Origin: Agmasoma carcini (nom. nud.)
Lineage: Eukaryota; Microsporidia; Thelohaniidae
DNA: 64,000 nucleotides
Assembly: GCA_029232285.1 (NCBI GenBank)
Contig: JAOXFI010000009.1
Coordinates: forward strand, 1-64,000
Reading direction: 5' to 3'
The position numbers and the translations under genes are program-made. Below, piece by piece: positions 20,365 through 32,164 of the stretch. Within the stretch, counting starts at the first letter, position 1. Every line of letters begins with the position of its first letter. The notes under the pieces were generated by a model. That model ran no database searches, was not told where the DNA came from, and worked only from the letters and a program-made list of their open reading frames with translations.

Positions 20365-21679
20365 GAAAATTTTTAGAATAGAATTTTTTTAAAAAATAAT
20401 TATTAAGCTAGAAGTATAAAATTTGTAGTGTTGAAATTATTATAAAAAATTTTGATAAATTCTTTATTATTAAATATTTTTTAGATTATGATATATTGTA
20501 TTGATATTTGTTGTAACTACCTTTATTGTTATTGTCTGTACCGTTACCTGTCACCATCTGAGGGTAAATATTTTACACTTCTAAATACCAATGATAACTG
20601 TCAATACAATGTTTAATTAATATTTGATTATCTTTACTATCTTTCAATACTATTTATCATAATATCAGATTTATTTACATTTCATCATAATTAATTTTTA
20701 TATAATTATCTTAATGATTTTAATTAATTATTGATATTTGAAAATGTGATAAATAGTTAGTTAGTCATTATATATATGATGCATTCATATCTCTTTATAT
20801 ATTTGATCAATTAATGAAAATATGTCAGATATCATTTCAGTGAAATCTTAAAACAGTTGAAATTTATTTATATTTATACATTCAACCCTTGCTTGCATCA
20901 AACACTTCTTTAAAAAACAAATATTATATAAATTTTCAATCAAATTTTAACATTTTCATATCAAATTATAATATATTTATTTATTACTATGAAAGTATAC
21001 AAATAGATATAAAATAGTGGGAAAAATATTAAATAAAATTTACATATAGATGTGAAAACTTTACAATTGGATCTAAAACCATACACTTAAAAATATTGAA
21101 TTCCTTTTTAAATCATTAATAATAGTGGTAGGTGTTGTCATTAATTGATTATAATATACTAATCTTAACCTGACTAACTAATTAATACTAGACTTACTAA
21201 CTTAATTAATTAATTAATTGACTGACTAACTAACTTAATTAATAGACTAACTTAATTGACTGACTAACCTAATCAATATAACATCTTAGTCTAACATTAT
21301 ACTAATATTAATCTGATCAACTACATATAACATCTTAGACACATCTTATACATTCTATATCTGATTATTCATACATTGATTATAAAATCAACCTTATTTA
21401 CATGAAATACATCAAACATTTAATACTTCAATATAACTTTTAATATATTCTTGGTTTGACGTATTTGATGGTGATGTGTTTATTCTAGCTGATATCTCAA
21501 ATACTAACAATATTGACGGTGCAAATATTACACATAAAACAATTATCCATATTTTGTCATAAATAAACAAACTTAAGCTTATCTAAACAAACCCAAACCA
21601 TCTACAATAACATTTGATAATAAATTTGCAATCATAAATTTTTTAAAAATTAATTTCTTTAGCAACTAAAAAATTACCC
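20365..21679. other. 1.3-kb spacer between divergent genes, with TAAC-rich arrays
   Basis: No gene or transposon is visible. At 20753-20768 GTTAGTTAGTCA reads as TGACTAACTAAC toward the minus-strand gene. At 21167-21280 a degenerate (TGACTAAC)n array reads the same way toward alpha-actinin on the plus strand. Confidence 0.5.
21167..21280 (+). repeat. Degenerate TGACTAACTAAC array upstream of alpha-actinin
   Basis: Runs of TGACTAACTAATTAAT, GACTGACTAACTAAC and GACTGACTAACC, about 400-510 bp before the ATG. The same motif, always in coding-strand orientation, occurs upstream of SEC61, RAB6 and others. Confidence 0.6.
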
Positions 21680-23338
21680 ATGTTCGGCGAACAAGAATGG
21701 AAAAAAGTTCAAAAAAGAACTTTTACTAAATGGGTCAATTCAAAGCTGGTTAAAGGTGGTTTTGATCCAATTACAGAAATAACCAGTGATTTCCAAAATG
21801 GTGTAGCTCTAAGAAATCTACTATTTTCTATAGGACACACAGAAGTTGTTTATAATCCAAAACCAGGCTTTAAGATCGCTAAAATGGAGAATTTAGCTAA
21901 CATCTTCAACTATATGCTAAGCATCGGTGTTAAGTACGTCAACATTGGTCCAACAGATGTATATGATGGCAATGAAAAAATTATTCTTGGTTTAATTTGG
22001 ACAATCATATCTGAAATGTGCATATCAGAGGTTCCTTCAGACTTGATTACTGCCAAACAAAAGTTATTAGAATGGTCAAGAAGATCTACTATAGGATATA
22101 AAGACGTAAGTATCAATAATTTTACAAATAGCTGGAGTGATGGGTTGGCTTTTTGTGCCATCATCCATCGTTATAGGCCAGACTTACTTCCTGACTATCA
22201 TAAACTTTCTTATAAGGAGCCTCGTTATAATTTAGAGCATGCCTTTAAAATTGCAAAAAGAGATTTGGGCATTCCTATACTTTTGGAGGTAGATGATCTA
22301 ATGGGTAATATGTTAATTGATGATAAAAGTGTGATGACTTATGTATCTGAATATTATAACAAGCTTAAGGATCAAGATGTCTTAGCTGGAGCAAAGACAA
22401 ACACAAGGAGGTTCCTTGAATCAGTCGAGAACTATCTTTCCTTTACGAACTCTTATGAAGAGACTGCTCGTGATTTAATTGAGAACAAACTAAAATTTGA
22501 AAAATATTTGGAAAGTGTTAATGATGTCTTTAAGAAGCTTGTTGGATATATAAAACAGATCAATACGCAGTCAGATGATCTATCAGCTGCTTATGTTCAA
22601 CTTAAATCATTATATAACGATATCACATTTATTCATAAAAAGCATAATCTTAAGCCTTACGTACCACCTAGTGATCTTAATATTGAAAATATTAAGATAA
22701 AGCCATGTGATGTATTGAGTATTGAGGGTGCTAAAGAAGTTTATAATGAATTGAAGGGTTGTGAAGTAGCAGACTATTCTTCTAAGCTTTCCATGCTTGA
22801 TTGTTTAGAAGGGCTAACCAACTTGTCCTTTACTAGCGATCATTCTAATAGGCTTAATGAATTATCAGCTAAAGTAAAAAATATGACGGAAGATGAATCT
22901 TTGCCTTTTAACGCTACTATATTGGAATTTATAAGACGATCTGAGTTGTACATTAAGACGGTTGATGATGAGAAGAAACAACTTGAAAATACTGTAAGAA
23001 TGGCTAAAGATATGTTTAAGAAACGAGAAGTTTCTTCGAGTGGCTATGTCAAGACTAAAGATGTGATCGATATTTTATCTTCTTTAGGACTTTCTAGGGT
23101 TAGTATTAAGGAAGAAGCCGATAAATTTAGTTTTGAAGAGGTTGAAAGCATATTAAGATCAGCTTTGAGTGGGAATTTTGATGCCGATAAGCTTAGAAAA
23201 GCTTTTGAGTATGTTGATAAAGATAGTTCTGTTGATCTTAATAAGATTTCAACAGAGTCAGAGCTTAAGACTTTGAAAAATAAGTATAATTTCAAAATTA
23301 ACTATAATAGTCTTATCGAGGAGTATTTAAATAAATAA
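21680..23338 (+). CDS. Alpha-actinin-like actin cross-linker
   Basis: Residues about 8-110 form a first calponin-homology domain (QKRTFTKWVNSKLVKGG; DFQNGVALRNLLFSIG). Residues about 118-225 form a second (AKQKLLEWSRRSTIGYKDV; NSWSDGLAFCAIIHRYRPDL). Together they make the tandem actin-binding module of the alpha-actinin/fimbrin class. A helical rod (about 240-430) follows, roughly one to two spectrin-like repeats. Two weak EF-hand-like segments close the protein (TKDVIDILSSLGLS; LRKAFEYVDKDSSVDL, with DKDSSVD as a partial loop), so calcium binding is doubtful. At 552 residues it is shorter than animal alpha-actinin (~900, four repeats) and similar to fungal forms. It likely bundles actin at the cortex of the parasite cell. 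The ATG follows AAAAAATTACCC. Confidence 0.88.
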   Translation: MFGEQEWKKVQKRTFTKWVNSKLVKGGFDPITEITSDFQNGVALRNLLFSIGHTEVVYNPKPGFKIAKMENLANIFNYMLSIGVKYVNIGPTDVYDGNEKIILGLIWTIISEMCISEVPSDLITAKQKLLEWSRRSTIGYKDVSINNFTNSWSDGLAFCAIIHRYRPDLLPDYHKLSYKEPRYNLEHAFKIAKRDLGIPILLEVDDLMGNMLIDDKSVMTYVSEYYNKLKDQDVLAGAKTNTRRFLESVENYLSFTNSYEETARDLIENKLKFEKYLESVNDVFKKLVGYIKQINTQSDDLSAAYVQLKSLYNDITFIHKKHNLKPYVPPSDLNIENIKIKPCDVLSIEGAKEVYNELKGCEVADYSSKLSMLDCLEGLTNLSFTSDHSNRLNELSAKVKNMTEDESLPFNATILEFIRRSELYIKTVDDEKKQLENTVRMAKDMFKKREVSSSGYVKTKDVIDILSSLGLSRVSIKEEADKFSFEEVESILRSALSGNFDADKLRKAFEYVDKDSSVDLNKISTESELKTLKNKYNFKINYNSLIEEYLNK

Positions 23339-24254
23339 TGGGTTGAAATTTATTTATGAGTGATTGTCATTCAAAATAAAAAAATGAACAATAGCTTTAT
23401 ACTTAGTAGGCTTGTGAATTAATAATGTTTTTTATATATAAAAATGTGATTTAATCTAAATGAAGCATATTACATAATAGAGATTTTTTAACTAATCCAA
23501 AAATATTATAAAGGTTCTCTATCACTATGTGTAAATTTATAATTTATTATTTGGTATAAAAACATGTAAATAGATAAGAAATAATGACAGAATATATATT
23601 TATATGTTGATGTGAAAAGTTTGCAATTAGATGGAAAAGCTCTATATCTATTACACTTTTCCGCTTATTTTCACGTTTTCTCAAACAACAATAAATAAAA
23701 TATAGAAAAAATCAACTAGAACACAGTGACTATACACTTATCGTACTTTGGTAGAAGACAGTGTAAAAATTGACTGTCATGCTGACGATAAAACTTTAAA
23801 GACTATATTGTAGCTGAACCTAGTGCTATTGCACGCACATACAAACCAACTTATATCTTCGAGAAGTGTGTATATATTGACCGAAAACTGGTTTTACATA
23901 TTGAACATTGTGATTAGTATCCCCATTGCCCTGTTTAATCCAATACTTCGACTTTGTACTCCTTGTATAGCTTAAAGTAATCAATTTCCAATAATATAAA
24001 ATATTTCTATTATTTTTGATTAGTTAAGTTTTACAAACTCTATCTACTTATACTATAAAATCAATGTATTATTTTTGATTAATTTTAAAATATTTGAAAT
24101 TAAATACCATAAAAATTCATAATTCACATTTTTTGGTATTTAAATGTGATTCTAATCAAAATATTTCTTAATATACTTATAATAATCAGAAATGCCTCTT
24201 TAGCTAACTGCACAAGTGTAAACATTTAAAATTCATTTTTAAAAAAATTTACCA
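23339..24254. other. Spacer with dispersed repeat copy B
   Basis: Contains the reverse-oriented repeat copy (23700-23945) and otherwise AT-rich sequence without a gene. Confidence 0.5.
23700..23945 (-). repeat. Dispersed repeat, copy B (reverse orientation)
   Basis: Read on the minus strand it shows GAAGATATAAGTTGG, AATAGCACTAGG, AGCTACAATATAGTCTT, GTCAGCATGACAGTCAA, TCTACCAAAG and GTGTATAGTCAC, in the same order as copies A and C. AGATATAAGTTGG is shared exactly with copy A, and AGCTACAATATAGT and CTACCAAAG-like blocks with copy C. It lacks the outer parts of the longer copies. Confidence 0.62.
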
Positions 24255-25541
24255 ATGAAAAAAGAACAAATACGTAAGCCAAAGAAAGATGAAGAATCTA
24301 AGATAAATGCTTTAAAATTAGAGTTAGAGCAGAAAAATATAATAATTGAAGCACTTGTATCATATATAAAAGGTCTAAAGAATGATGAGGAGTTTGATTG
24401 TGAAGAATATCCAAAAATTACACAAACTGAAGAGCCAGAGAAAAGAAATGAATGTGAGAATATTGTAACTTCTAAGACTATATCATCTATTCACGACAAT
24501 TCTACCATAAAGTCTGACAATTATCATGAAATTAAATCTGATTTAATAGAACCCCGTATGGAAATACCAGATCATGAACAAAATCCTGAATTTATGGAAG
24601 AGGTGGTTTCTTTATTCAAGATTCAACATAATAAGCCTCAATTCAAGGCAAATTTTTCTATTGAGAAGTTTATTCATTACATAAACAATACTTATGACTT
24701 TTCAATCATGAATAAGAAAATTATAAACTTTAAAAACCCAGTAAAACAATATGTTGAAGCTAATTTAAATAAGATAATCAAAGTTATTTTTGATAATCTC
24801 AATGTTTTTGGGTTGAATATGATATGTAAGACCTTTTATGTGCTATCATCGTATATATCTTATCCTTATAAGAAAGTTATAGTCCACGATGTGATCTTAT
24901 TCTGTAAAAATAATTCAAGACTTCTTTTTATAATTTCTGCTGTTTTTAACAACATTGATCAAGAATCTGATTTTTTCATGGATGTACTTAAAAAGATTAT
25001 GTACTTTCAGTACATGATTGACTCGACTATTTATAGGGGCACTGATATAATTGAACATCTTGATCAGATCAGGAGCAATTTTAATCTTCAGAAGACTGAA
25101 AATCTATGGGCTTCGTTAGACAAATTTATTGTTCCTGAATCACTATTTATAAATAATATTATTTCTTCTGATATTATTCATAAAGGATTTACTTTGAGGA
25201 TGCTTTGCAATTATATAGACTGGGATTATACTTATAACACTTTTATAGTTGAGACTTTATGTCCTGAGTTAGAGAGAACAAAATCATCTGAATATGCGTA
25301 TTATTTAGGTATATTGGCTGTTAATTCAATTCGCTTGTTTGGTAAGGATGCAGGTGGTCAAAAAATTATTGATTATTTATTTAAATTTATTGATAAAGAC
25401 ACGGAGCTGTCACTGACTTGTTATTTAATATGTAAACAATTTAATTATGCTGATTGTGATTCATGGCTAAATACTAATGAACGTAGACTAATAGAGAAGG
25501 GATATGAAATAGAATACTTAAAAAGCTTCCTTTTGATCTAA
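24255..25541 (+). CDS. Unrecognised protein with N-terminal coiled coil
   Basis: A 428-residue protein of unknown role. Residues 1-45 form a short coiled coil (KINALKLELEQKNIIIEALV), residues 45-115 are acidic and likely disordered, and the remainder is helical (AYYLGILAVNSIRLFGKDAG; YLFKFIDKDTELSLTCYLIC), possibly an ARM-like stack. Nothing suggests an enzyme. The helix-plus-coil layout would suit a component of a nuclear-pore, chromatin or transport complex, but I see no defining motif. The start follows TTTTTAAAAAAATTTACCA, an almost ideal local start box. Confidence 0.75.
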   Translation: MKKEQIRKPKKDEESKINALKLELEQKNIIIEALVSYIKGLKNDEEFDCEEYPKITQTEEPEKRNECENIVTSKTISSIHDNSTIKSDNYHEIKSDLIEPRMEIPDHEQNPEFMEEVVSLFKIQHNKPQFKANFSIEKFIHYINNTYDFSIMNKKIINFKNPVKQYVEANLNKIIKVIFDNLNVFGLNMICKTFYVLSSYISYPYKKVIVHDVILFCKNNSRLLFIISAVFNNIDQESDFFMDVLKKIMYFQYMIDSTIYRGTDIIEHLDQIRSNFNLQKTENLWASLDKFIVPESLFINNIISSDIIHKGFTLRMLCNYIDWDYTYNTFIVETLCPELERTKSSEYAYYLGILAVNSIRLFGKDAGGQKIIDYLFKFIDKDTELSLTCYLICKQFNYADCDSWLNTNERRLIEKGYEIEYLKSFLLI

Positions 25542-27672
25542 ATAAAAAAATTTTGTGCAATTATATTTTGATATGTGTTAATTTCTATTAATGATGGTAA
25601 TATTTCTTTTTATAAAGTATTTAATTGGTGTGTAGGGGTTATCTTGTATAAAAATAAATAATTGAACTATATGTAAGATATCTTGAATTTTTTTTATAAA
25701 ACTCATATAGTTGTTATATAAACCGATAAAATTTAATCAAAAATAGATATATTTGCTCAGAAGGTTATGATTATGAAACAATGTTCTTCCAATAGCCTTT
25801 GAAATCATTCCCAGATATATTAAAATAACCTGATTCGGATCTAAAGTTTTTACATTTTGAGAAACAAGATTTTGTGCCTTGTTGAACATTGATGTTGTTA
25901 ACAACAACTACTTTATGAATTTAAGCATTATACATGATTAAGGAGAAATTTGCAGAAAGCAACGTCATCATATACTCATAGTAAATCAAACCTGATCTTT
26001 CATATGCAGCACAAATACTTAGTTTAAACGTATAAGTTTGGCTAAATAACATTCGATGGTTAAATTTTTAAGATTTATTTTACATTTGTGATCCATGGTG
26101 TAATGTATAAGTAAAAATATAAAATATAAAGATCAAATTCATAGAAATATAAATTATTAAAATGTAGGTCTGGGTTTTAATATACTTACAAATTAATTTG
26201 ATCTTTTGAATTTAAAGGATAGTATAAATTATTATAGTTAATAAATATTTCAAGATAACGTGAAAATATTAACGATATCACCTGATGGGACTCGCTTATG
26301 AAACAGATAAAGGTTTAATGATGATTTTCTTTATTATGGTTGTTCACATAACCTCTCAAAGGTTTACCATAGCATTTATACTCTGTAAAACTCTTTTTAT
26401 AGTTAAAGAGGGTTTTCATATTATAACCTAATGAGGATATCACATTATGATAATCAAAATCCTTTTTGAATAAAATTTTATAAAATGATAGAATGAATCA
26501 CTTTCTCTTAAATTATGTTTTACCTGTGACCAAAGATTCTCAATTGATTGAGTATAAAAAAAGCTATAAAATTACAGTTAAAAGCGACTATTCAATGACT
26601 TCGAAACAGCATCATAAGTCATGATACTTGAATTCCTATTGTGTTTCCTTTGATTATACTTTTTTAATGTTGATTTGTTCTTGTATTCAACCACTTTCAT
26701 AAAACATCTGTGTGTCCCTCTTTCAATACCAACTACAACTCAAGAACCCGTTTTTACTCTTCCTTCTTTAAAATAAAAATTTGATATTTTTAACAATTTT
26801 CTTCTATATACTGCCTTGTTAAAATAAAGTTTATCATTTCATTTAAATACATAATAACTGTAATAATATGTTTTAATCTTTTTAATATTACCAAAAAACC
26901 CACTATATGTGAATTTTATATTTCATGGTATTTTCTATCAGTTAAAAATTAATTCTATTGTGATTATCATTAAGCTGTGAATCTACATTCATTGGATATT
27001 TTATTAAAAGTAAAACCAACTCTGGTATGACAATAAATCTTTAGTTAACTATTCTAAACATGGTTCAAAGTTTATTATTTATTATAATATTGTATATAAC
27101 TTATCATACTTTACTATGTTTTTAACAATACCAAATTTATATTGTTTATAACTATTTCATCAATTTAATGGTATTAGACCTACAAGAGCATCTCTTTCTA
27201 TATAATTCATAACAATTAACTTATATCTTTATCATAATAATAGCCTTATATCTTTATTATAATAATAGCCTTATTTAAAGGCCATTGTAAAACATCTTGA
27301 TTATCAACAAACATAACAAAAATTTTTATAATTAATTAAGCCATTATGGTTCACGAACATCACAATGTGTTATTTAATACATCAAAGTCTAAAATTTTTA
27401 ATTTTTGATACCATTCATGCTTATTTAAGGTTATATATAGTTTTAATAATAGGATTGTTAATTGAAATGATATCAGCACCACATCACTGTATTTTACTTT
27501 GATTATCCATTTTTATACTATAAATTAAAAACTATTAAACCTAAGCTCACAAGTAATAAAAATACGACTAGCTAAAACCCTTCCATTTAATATAACTAAC
27601 TAACTAATTAACTTAATCTAAATATATAACTTACTCTATATACTTTACTACAATATTTTAATATTATCAATT
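25542..27672. other. 2.1-kb spacer between convergent genes, with a Merlin relic
   Basis: Apart from the relic at about 26420-26790 I see no gene. A 27-bp near-perfect tandem unit (ATCTTTAT-ATAATAATAGCCTTAT) lies at 27222-27275. Another possible decayed coding stretch on the minus strand near 25800-26000 could not be assigned. Confidence 0.45.
26420..26790 (-). pseudogene. Merlin-type transposase relic
   Basis: Minus-strand fragments VVGIERGTHRCFMKVVEYKN (near 26715-26770) and TQSIENLWSQVKHNLRESD (near 26500-26555) match the ISXO2/Merlin blocks VGGIERGT-RVFLEVV and HT--IE--WS-LK---R. They lie in order with the expected distance, with IMTYDAVSKSLNS between them at the second-Asp position. Stops and shifts break the frame. 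No terminal repeats were identified. Confidence 0.72.
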
Positions 27673-28839
27673 TTATTTTAAATTAAGTATCAAATGATCA
27701 GTACACATAGCCAAAAAATCAGATACCCACACCTTTTCATTACCATTCCCATCTTCTATAAAATAGTTAAGCTCCCAACACCCATTTATTTTCTCTAAAT
27801 ACTCAGAAATTTTATCTTCTAATCGAGAACACATCCTTATACTAGCAAAATTCATATCAACCTGCCAAGAATGTTTCATTTTAGTACTTAATCCTCTATA
27901 TTCATCAAGACACACCTGAGAAATTAAACCTATCTTCACTAAATCTAAAATAGACACCCTCGTATCATTCATGGACGTAAGTGAATTCAATATAACATCA
28001 CTATCTGGTAGTGACGTATTTTTTAACAAGTTAAAAATCCTTCTTGTATCTTTATTCTTAAGTAAACAACCCATTTTATATGATTTAAGCATATTTGGAT
28101 CAGAATTAAAGAAGTACATTCTATTTTCATCATAACCCTTTGTTAGTATACCACAATTGATCAAATAATTAAGATAATCAACAATATTTTCTTTAGAGTT
28201 GATCAATGTATTATTATGTTTGATAAGAATCTTAGTAGTATTCAAGTTTCTTATAATCCCTTCTATATCAATTACCTCAGTTCTCATTGTTGAATTAAAA
28301 ACCTCAGCTGCTGCCTCGTTATATCTTTTAATTATAAAATTATATGTTTCATCCAAAAATATTTTCTGATCTAAGGCATCAAAATTAACAATTAAGCAAA
28401 GATATGTTGATTTTGTTCTTTTTGTAATATCCATATTGTTTATATCAGAGTTTAGCATTAATATCCTGTCTTTTATAAGCTCATCAACTATTTCAGAGTC
28501 ATTTCGTTCAAAATATGTCCCTTTAAGTAAAACCTTTCTAAAATATTCCATTGTTTCCTTATCATATAATTTTTTTATAACCCTCAGATACAGAGGGAAG
28601 TATAATGTCCTTTTTAGTATTGATTCACTGAAGACATATCGAATATTCATTTCATATTTAAAAAATTTTACAATTCTTTTCTGTATTAAAATAGCAATAC
28701 CATTTTGTGCTTCTATAGTGGTTAGCTTGCAATTCTGTACTATTTGTGAGAATGTAACACCATTTTTGTATATCATATATAAACCAATACGCTGAGGGAT
28801 TGTTCCAATATCATCCAGTATGTGTTTCTCCAGTGACAT
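27673..28839 (-). CDS. RPC82: RNA polymerase III subunit RPC82 (C82/POLR3C)
   Basis: RPC82 is the winged-helix subunit of the Pol III C82-C34-C31 subcomplex, needed for initiation at tRNA and 5S genes. The 388-residue protein opens with a winged helix (IGLYMIYKNGVTFSQIVQNC; EAQNGIAILIQKRIVKFF) equivalent to the N-terminal HTH_9 domain. Two further winged helices follow, including NIVDYLNYLINCGILTKGYD and the block MYFFNSDPNMLKSYKMGCLL, which lines up with the family's L-NPEK----LRN. The C-terminal helix ISEYLEKINGCW matches the end of C82. Yeast C82 is 654 residues, so this is strongly trimmed. The start is preceded by AAATTTTTTTAA. TFIIE-alpha is a weaker alternative. Confidence 0.75.
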   Translation of the reverse strand: MSLEKHILDDIGTIPQRIGLYMIYKNGVTFSQIVQNCKLTTIEAQNGIAILIQKRIVKFFKYEMNIRYVFSESILKRTLYFPLYLRVIKKLYDKETMEYFRKVLLKGTYFERNDSEIVDELIKDRILMLNSDINNMDITKRTKSTYLCLIVNFDALDQKIFLDETYNFIIKRYNEAAAEVFNSTMRTEVIDIEGIIRNLNTTKILIKHNNTLINSKENIVDYLNYLINCGILTKGYDENRMYFFNSDPNMLKSYKMGCLLKNKDTRRIFNLLKNTSLPDSDVILNSLTSMNDTRVSILDLVKIGLISQVCLDEYRGLSTKMKHSWQVDMNFASIRMCSRLEDKISEYLEKINGCWELNYFIEDGNGNEKVWVSDFLAMCTDHLILNLK

Positions 28840-29492
28840 TTAAAAAAATTTATCTATTTTTTTAAATAAGTTATAAATATGAATATGCTTAAGAAATGGA
28901 AATTCATTTAAGTAAGAAAAGTGTAAATATATCATTAATTAATACATAAATATCAATGATATAGATTATAACAATGATTAATATAATAAATATTGTAAAA
29001 TTCATAATTTTTAATACATAAATATCAATGATTTGGTTTATAACAGTGATTAATATAATAAATATTGCAAAATTCATAATTTTTAATGTATTAGCTTAGC
29101 TTATCAGTATTTTTTGAAATAAAATTTACAGTGGAATATTGAACTTACCTGAATTTTGAATATAACAAAAATATATTTTATTATTTAATATTTGATCGAT
29201 ATAATTCTAATATAAACCAATTATACCCTCAGTTATTTTACAACACCTCTAAAATATCGTAAATCACCTCAAATAGTAGTATTTAGCCTATCAAATTAAT
29301 TATACCTTCAAAGTTTTATAACATCTCTAAAATATCGTAAATCACCTCAAATAGTAGTATTTGGCCTATCAAACCAACAATAAATAAAATTTTATTTAAA
29401 TATAGCACAATCCTTGCTTATTACATTTATTAAACAAAAATATACCACATTTTGTTGCATTTTCAATTTTAAGCTAATTTTTTAAATTTCCC
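28840..29492. repeat. Divergent spacer with two tandem duplications
   Basis: AATACATAAATATCAATGAT units start at 28941 and 29013 (72-bp offset). Units containing CTCTAAAATATCGTAAATCA start at 29247 and 29325 (78-bp offset). Both lie between RPC82 and the condensin-like gene, which diverge. No gene is seen. Confidence 0.7.
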
Positions 29493-31568
29493 ATGTCTGA
29501 AAGAAAAAAATTAAGAAAGGAAAGGATGAACAATACCCTTCATGCCATCTACAATGAACTAGCAGATGCAGAACAAAGTCCTAACCACCCAAGAAACCAT
29601 TTAGAAACAGTGATTTCATGTATTAACGACGACGAAACTAGCACACTTGCTTTACAATCTGCTATAGAATATTTGAGAATTTTTGCACCCAAAAACATAT
29701 TCGATAGTAACATCACTCGTTTAATCTTTTCAGGCATATCCAAAGCATTGATGAACAAAAGTATTGACTTACATACATTCATAACTTATAAAATGCCAGC
29801 CTTGTGCAAATCAAAGGAAAATATTTTAACATTCTTTGATGTATATGATCATGTTCATATTCAGAATAAAGTTTATATAGATAGTATCATAAGAATTCTG
29901 ATCACAGAAAACCCATCTATGGACTTAATATCGATTATACTCGAGTTTAAAACATTAACAAGAGACTTAGTACTTTCAGTTCGTGATAAAATTGATTTTT
30001 TTAGCATACACGAAGATGTTTATCTTAAAATTTTCCTAGATTTGGATATCACTGACATACCTCTGAGAATTATAAGTTCTAAAGAGAAAATTCGATATAT
30101 ATCTAAAGCTATATCTGTTGATAGATCATTCATTATTGATGCTTATTCAAGTGATCCTGATAAGAAATGTAGAGCTGCAATAGCTAAACATGTCTATCCT
30201 GGCTCACCTGTCTTTTCTAAGTTGATCAATGATGTTGAAGAGGATGTTAGAGTTTCGTTACTTAAAAATACCAAATGGTTGGATATCCACAAAGAAAATA
30301 TTGATGAACGATTCTTAGATAAAAATTTCAATGTAAGGGAAGTAGTTTATAAGATTTATAAGGATGGATTGTGCTATTTAAAGGAAAATGGTTATTCTAT
30401 ACAAAATAACAAAGAAAATTTTATAGTTGAAAGTAAATCAAAAAATATTGAAAATATATTTGAATCTGTGAAAAGATACACTTATAAGTTATTTGAAGGT
30501 TGTTTAACTATGTTTAAAGATGAATATATCAAAGTGTTGCTCGATTGTGATCTTAGTTATGATTTTTTAAGTATTTTTGAGAATTGTGATGGATTTAATA
30601 TTTTTTCTAAAAAGTATAAAATTTACAGCCTAGAGAATATCCCATTACAGCACAAAGGCTTTTGCTTACGAAATTTCTTTGTAGGGCAACTACTAGATGA
30701 TGAAATAATGTTGTGCCTTGATAATAATATTTTTGAGTGTATTGATTTTATAGTTGATGAGTTTAAATTTTATGATATTTTGATGGAAAAGGCAAAAATT
30801 GTTGAAAATTTTGATATTCTGCAAAAGATAAGTGAAAAGTTACATACAATACTGCTTACCAAAGATATAATTGAATTTGATGATGTTAGATGTCCTGCTT
30901 TCTACTTTATAAATGCATATACTAAAAATAATCAAGAAATAATTGATGAGGCTATAACATCAAATTTATATCCTCAAGTGTATTTTCTGACTAGACAACT
31001 AAAGAATGATATAAGAATAGTACCTAATATATCTGGTCTAGATATAAATGATATTGTAAAGTTATTATTAATAATTAATGATCCAAAGTATATCATTCAC
31101 TTTATTGATGTGATTTTATATGTAAAGCTTAAAAAACAGACTATTCATAAGATATTAGATTCGAAGTCGATGGTAGGCACAATAATATATTTCTTTTCTA
31201 CTGGATTGGTTAAAATAGCAAAACCTTTGTTTATATCGAAAATAATTTATATTGGATCACATTCCAGTTATACTGAAAGGGTTAAGAATTTATTTAGCAA
31301 ATATATTTCTATTGTAAAGGATCGTGATAACATCTACACAATATGTAAAGTACTTAAAGGTTATTGTATTGGTGGATCTAATATTGTTGATAATAAGGTT
31401 GTATTATCACGTGAAAATGAGATGATGTATGCTATATGTGATATGATTGTGGGTAGTAAGAATGAAGTTGGAACAAGTTTAAATATTAATTATGAGGATG
31501 AAGGTTATACAAAGCTAGGTGATCAACAGAAATCAATGGTTGAACTTGGTCTTATAATTTATCAATAA
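29493..31568 (+). CDS. HEAT-repeat protein, probable condensin subunit Ycg1/CAP-G
   Basis: The 691-residue protein is a helical solenoid. The best clue is residues about 240-300: LINDVEEDVRVSLLKNTKWL followed by FLDKNFNVREVVYKIYKDG. This is the paired D---VR--LL-N- / RD-D--VR--VY--L pattern of condensin subunit 3, the kleisin-bound HEAT subunit that contacts DNA during mitotic chromosome compaction. The N terminus (residues 1-25) is basic. The rest is too diverged for residue-level claims. Yeast Ycg1 is about 1035 residues. Pds5 or Scc3, other HEAT subunits of SMC complexes, are the alternatives. The ATG follows TTTAAATTTCCC directly. Confidence 0.6.
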   Translation: MSERKKLRKERMNNTLHAIYNELADAEQSPNHPRNHLETVISCINDDETSTLALQSAIEYLRIFAPKNIFDSNITRLIFSGISKALMNKSIDLHTFITYKMPALCKSKENILTFFDVYDHVHIQNKVYIDSIIRILITENPSMDLISIILEFKTLTRDLVLSVRDKIDFFSIHEDVYLKIFLDLDITDIPLRIISSKEKIRYISKAISVDRSFIIDAYSSDPDKKCRAAIAKHVYPGSPVFSKLINDVEEDVRVSLLKNTKWLDIHKENIDERFLDKNFNVREVVYKIYKDGLCYLKENGYSIQNNKENFIVESKSKNIENIFESVKRYTYKLFEGCLTMFKDEYIKVLLDCDLSYDFLSIFENCDGFNIFSKKYKIYSLENIPLQHKGFCLRNFFVGQLLDDEIMLCLDNNIFECIDFIVDEFKFYDILMEKAKIVENFDILQKISEKLHTILLTKDIIEFDDVRCPAFYFINAYTKNNQEIIDEAITSNLYPQVYFLTRQLKNDIRIVPNISGLDINDIVKLLLIINDPKYIIHFIDVILYVKLKKQTIHKILDSKSMVGTIIYFFSTGLVKIAKPLFISKIIYIGSHSSYTERVKNLFSKYISIVKDRDNIYTICKVLKGYCIGGSNIVDNKVVLSRENEMMYAICDMIVGSKNEVGTSLNINYEDEGYTKLGDQQKSMVELGLIIYQ

Positions 31569-32164
31569 ATGTTTAAGTTAATTTTTGGTCATAAAAGCAT
31601 TTCCTATTTAATAGGCTAAGAATGGGTGTGATTTATTTATATAAAAATTACAAATTTATGATATATGTAAAAAATTGAATTTAATGCTTAGTTTAAAGAA
31701 GTATGATGTATGAATCACTTCTTATCATAGTTATTTATCAGTAATTAAATATAAAATAAGTAAATACTAAATATTTTTGATCAAAATGCTGAAATATGTT
31801 ATAATTCTTGATATTAACAAAATCAATATAATATATGGTCAAAATATTAACAAGAACCTGATTCTGCGCTAATAAACTAAAATCATCAAACATAAAACAA
31901 TTTTGTACAAAATTTTGATATTTTGTTCTATGTGTAGTGGTCTGCTTATATGTAGTTGTATTTTAGATATTTAGAGTGTAAGCCATAAATAGGGGGTTTC
32001 ATGCTTGTTTACAATGCTAACTATTGTAATTACTAAAGATTGCTTATAAATATATCATAAGGATATGCTTAACCTCTTGATTTAATTATTTACGTCTCAT
32101 TTCCTTTATTTAGTACCAAAATAAACATTTTTTTATTTTCATAAAAATTTTTAGGTGTAGGTAA
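31569..32164. other. AT-rich spacer
   Basis: About 600 bp between two plus-strand genes with no open frame of note, RNA gene or repeat that I can recognise. Confidence 0.4.

Noticed and set aside
25780..26010. Possible coding stretch on the minus strand upstream of the Merlin relic
   Set aside because: Short runs of sensible residues but no recognisable block and several stops; left unassigned.
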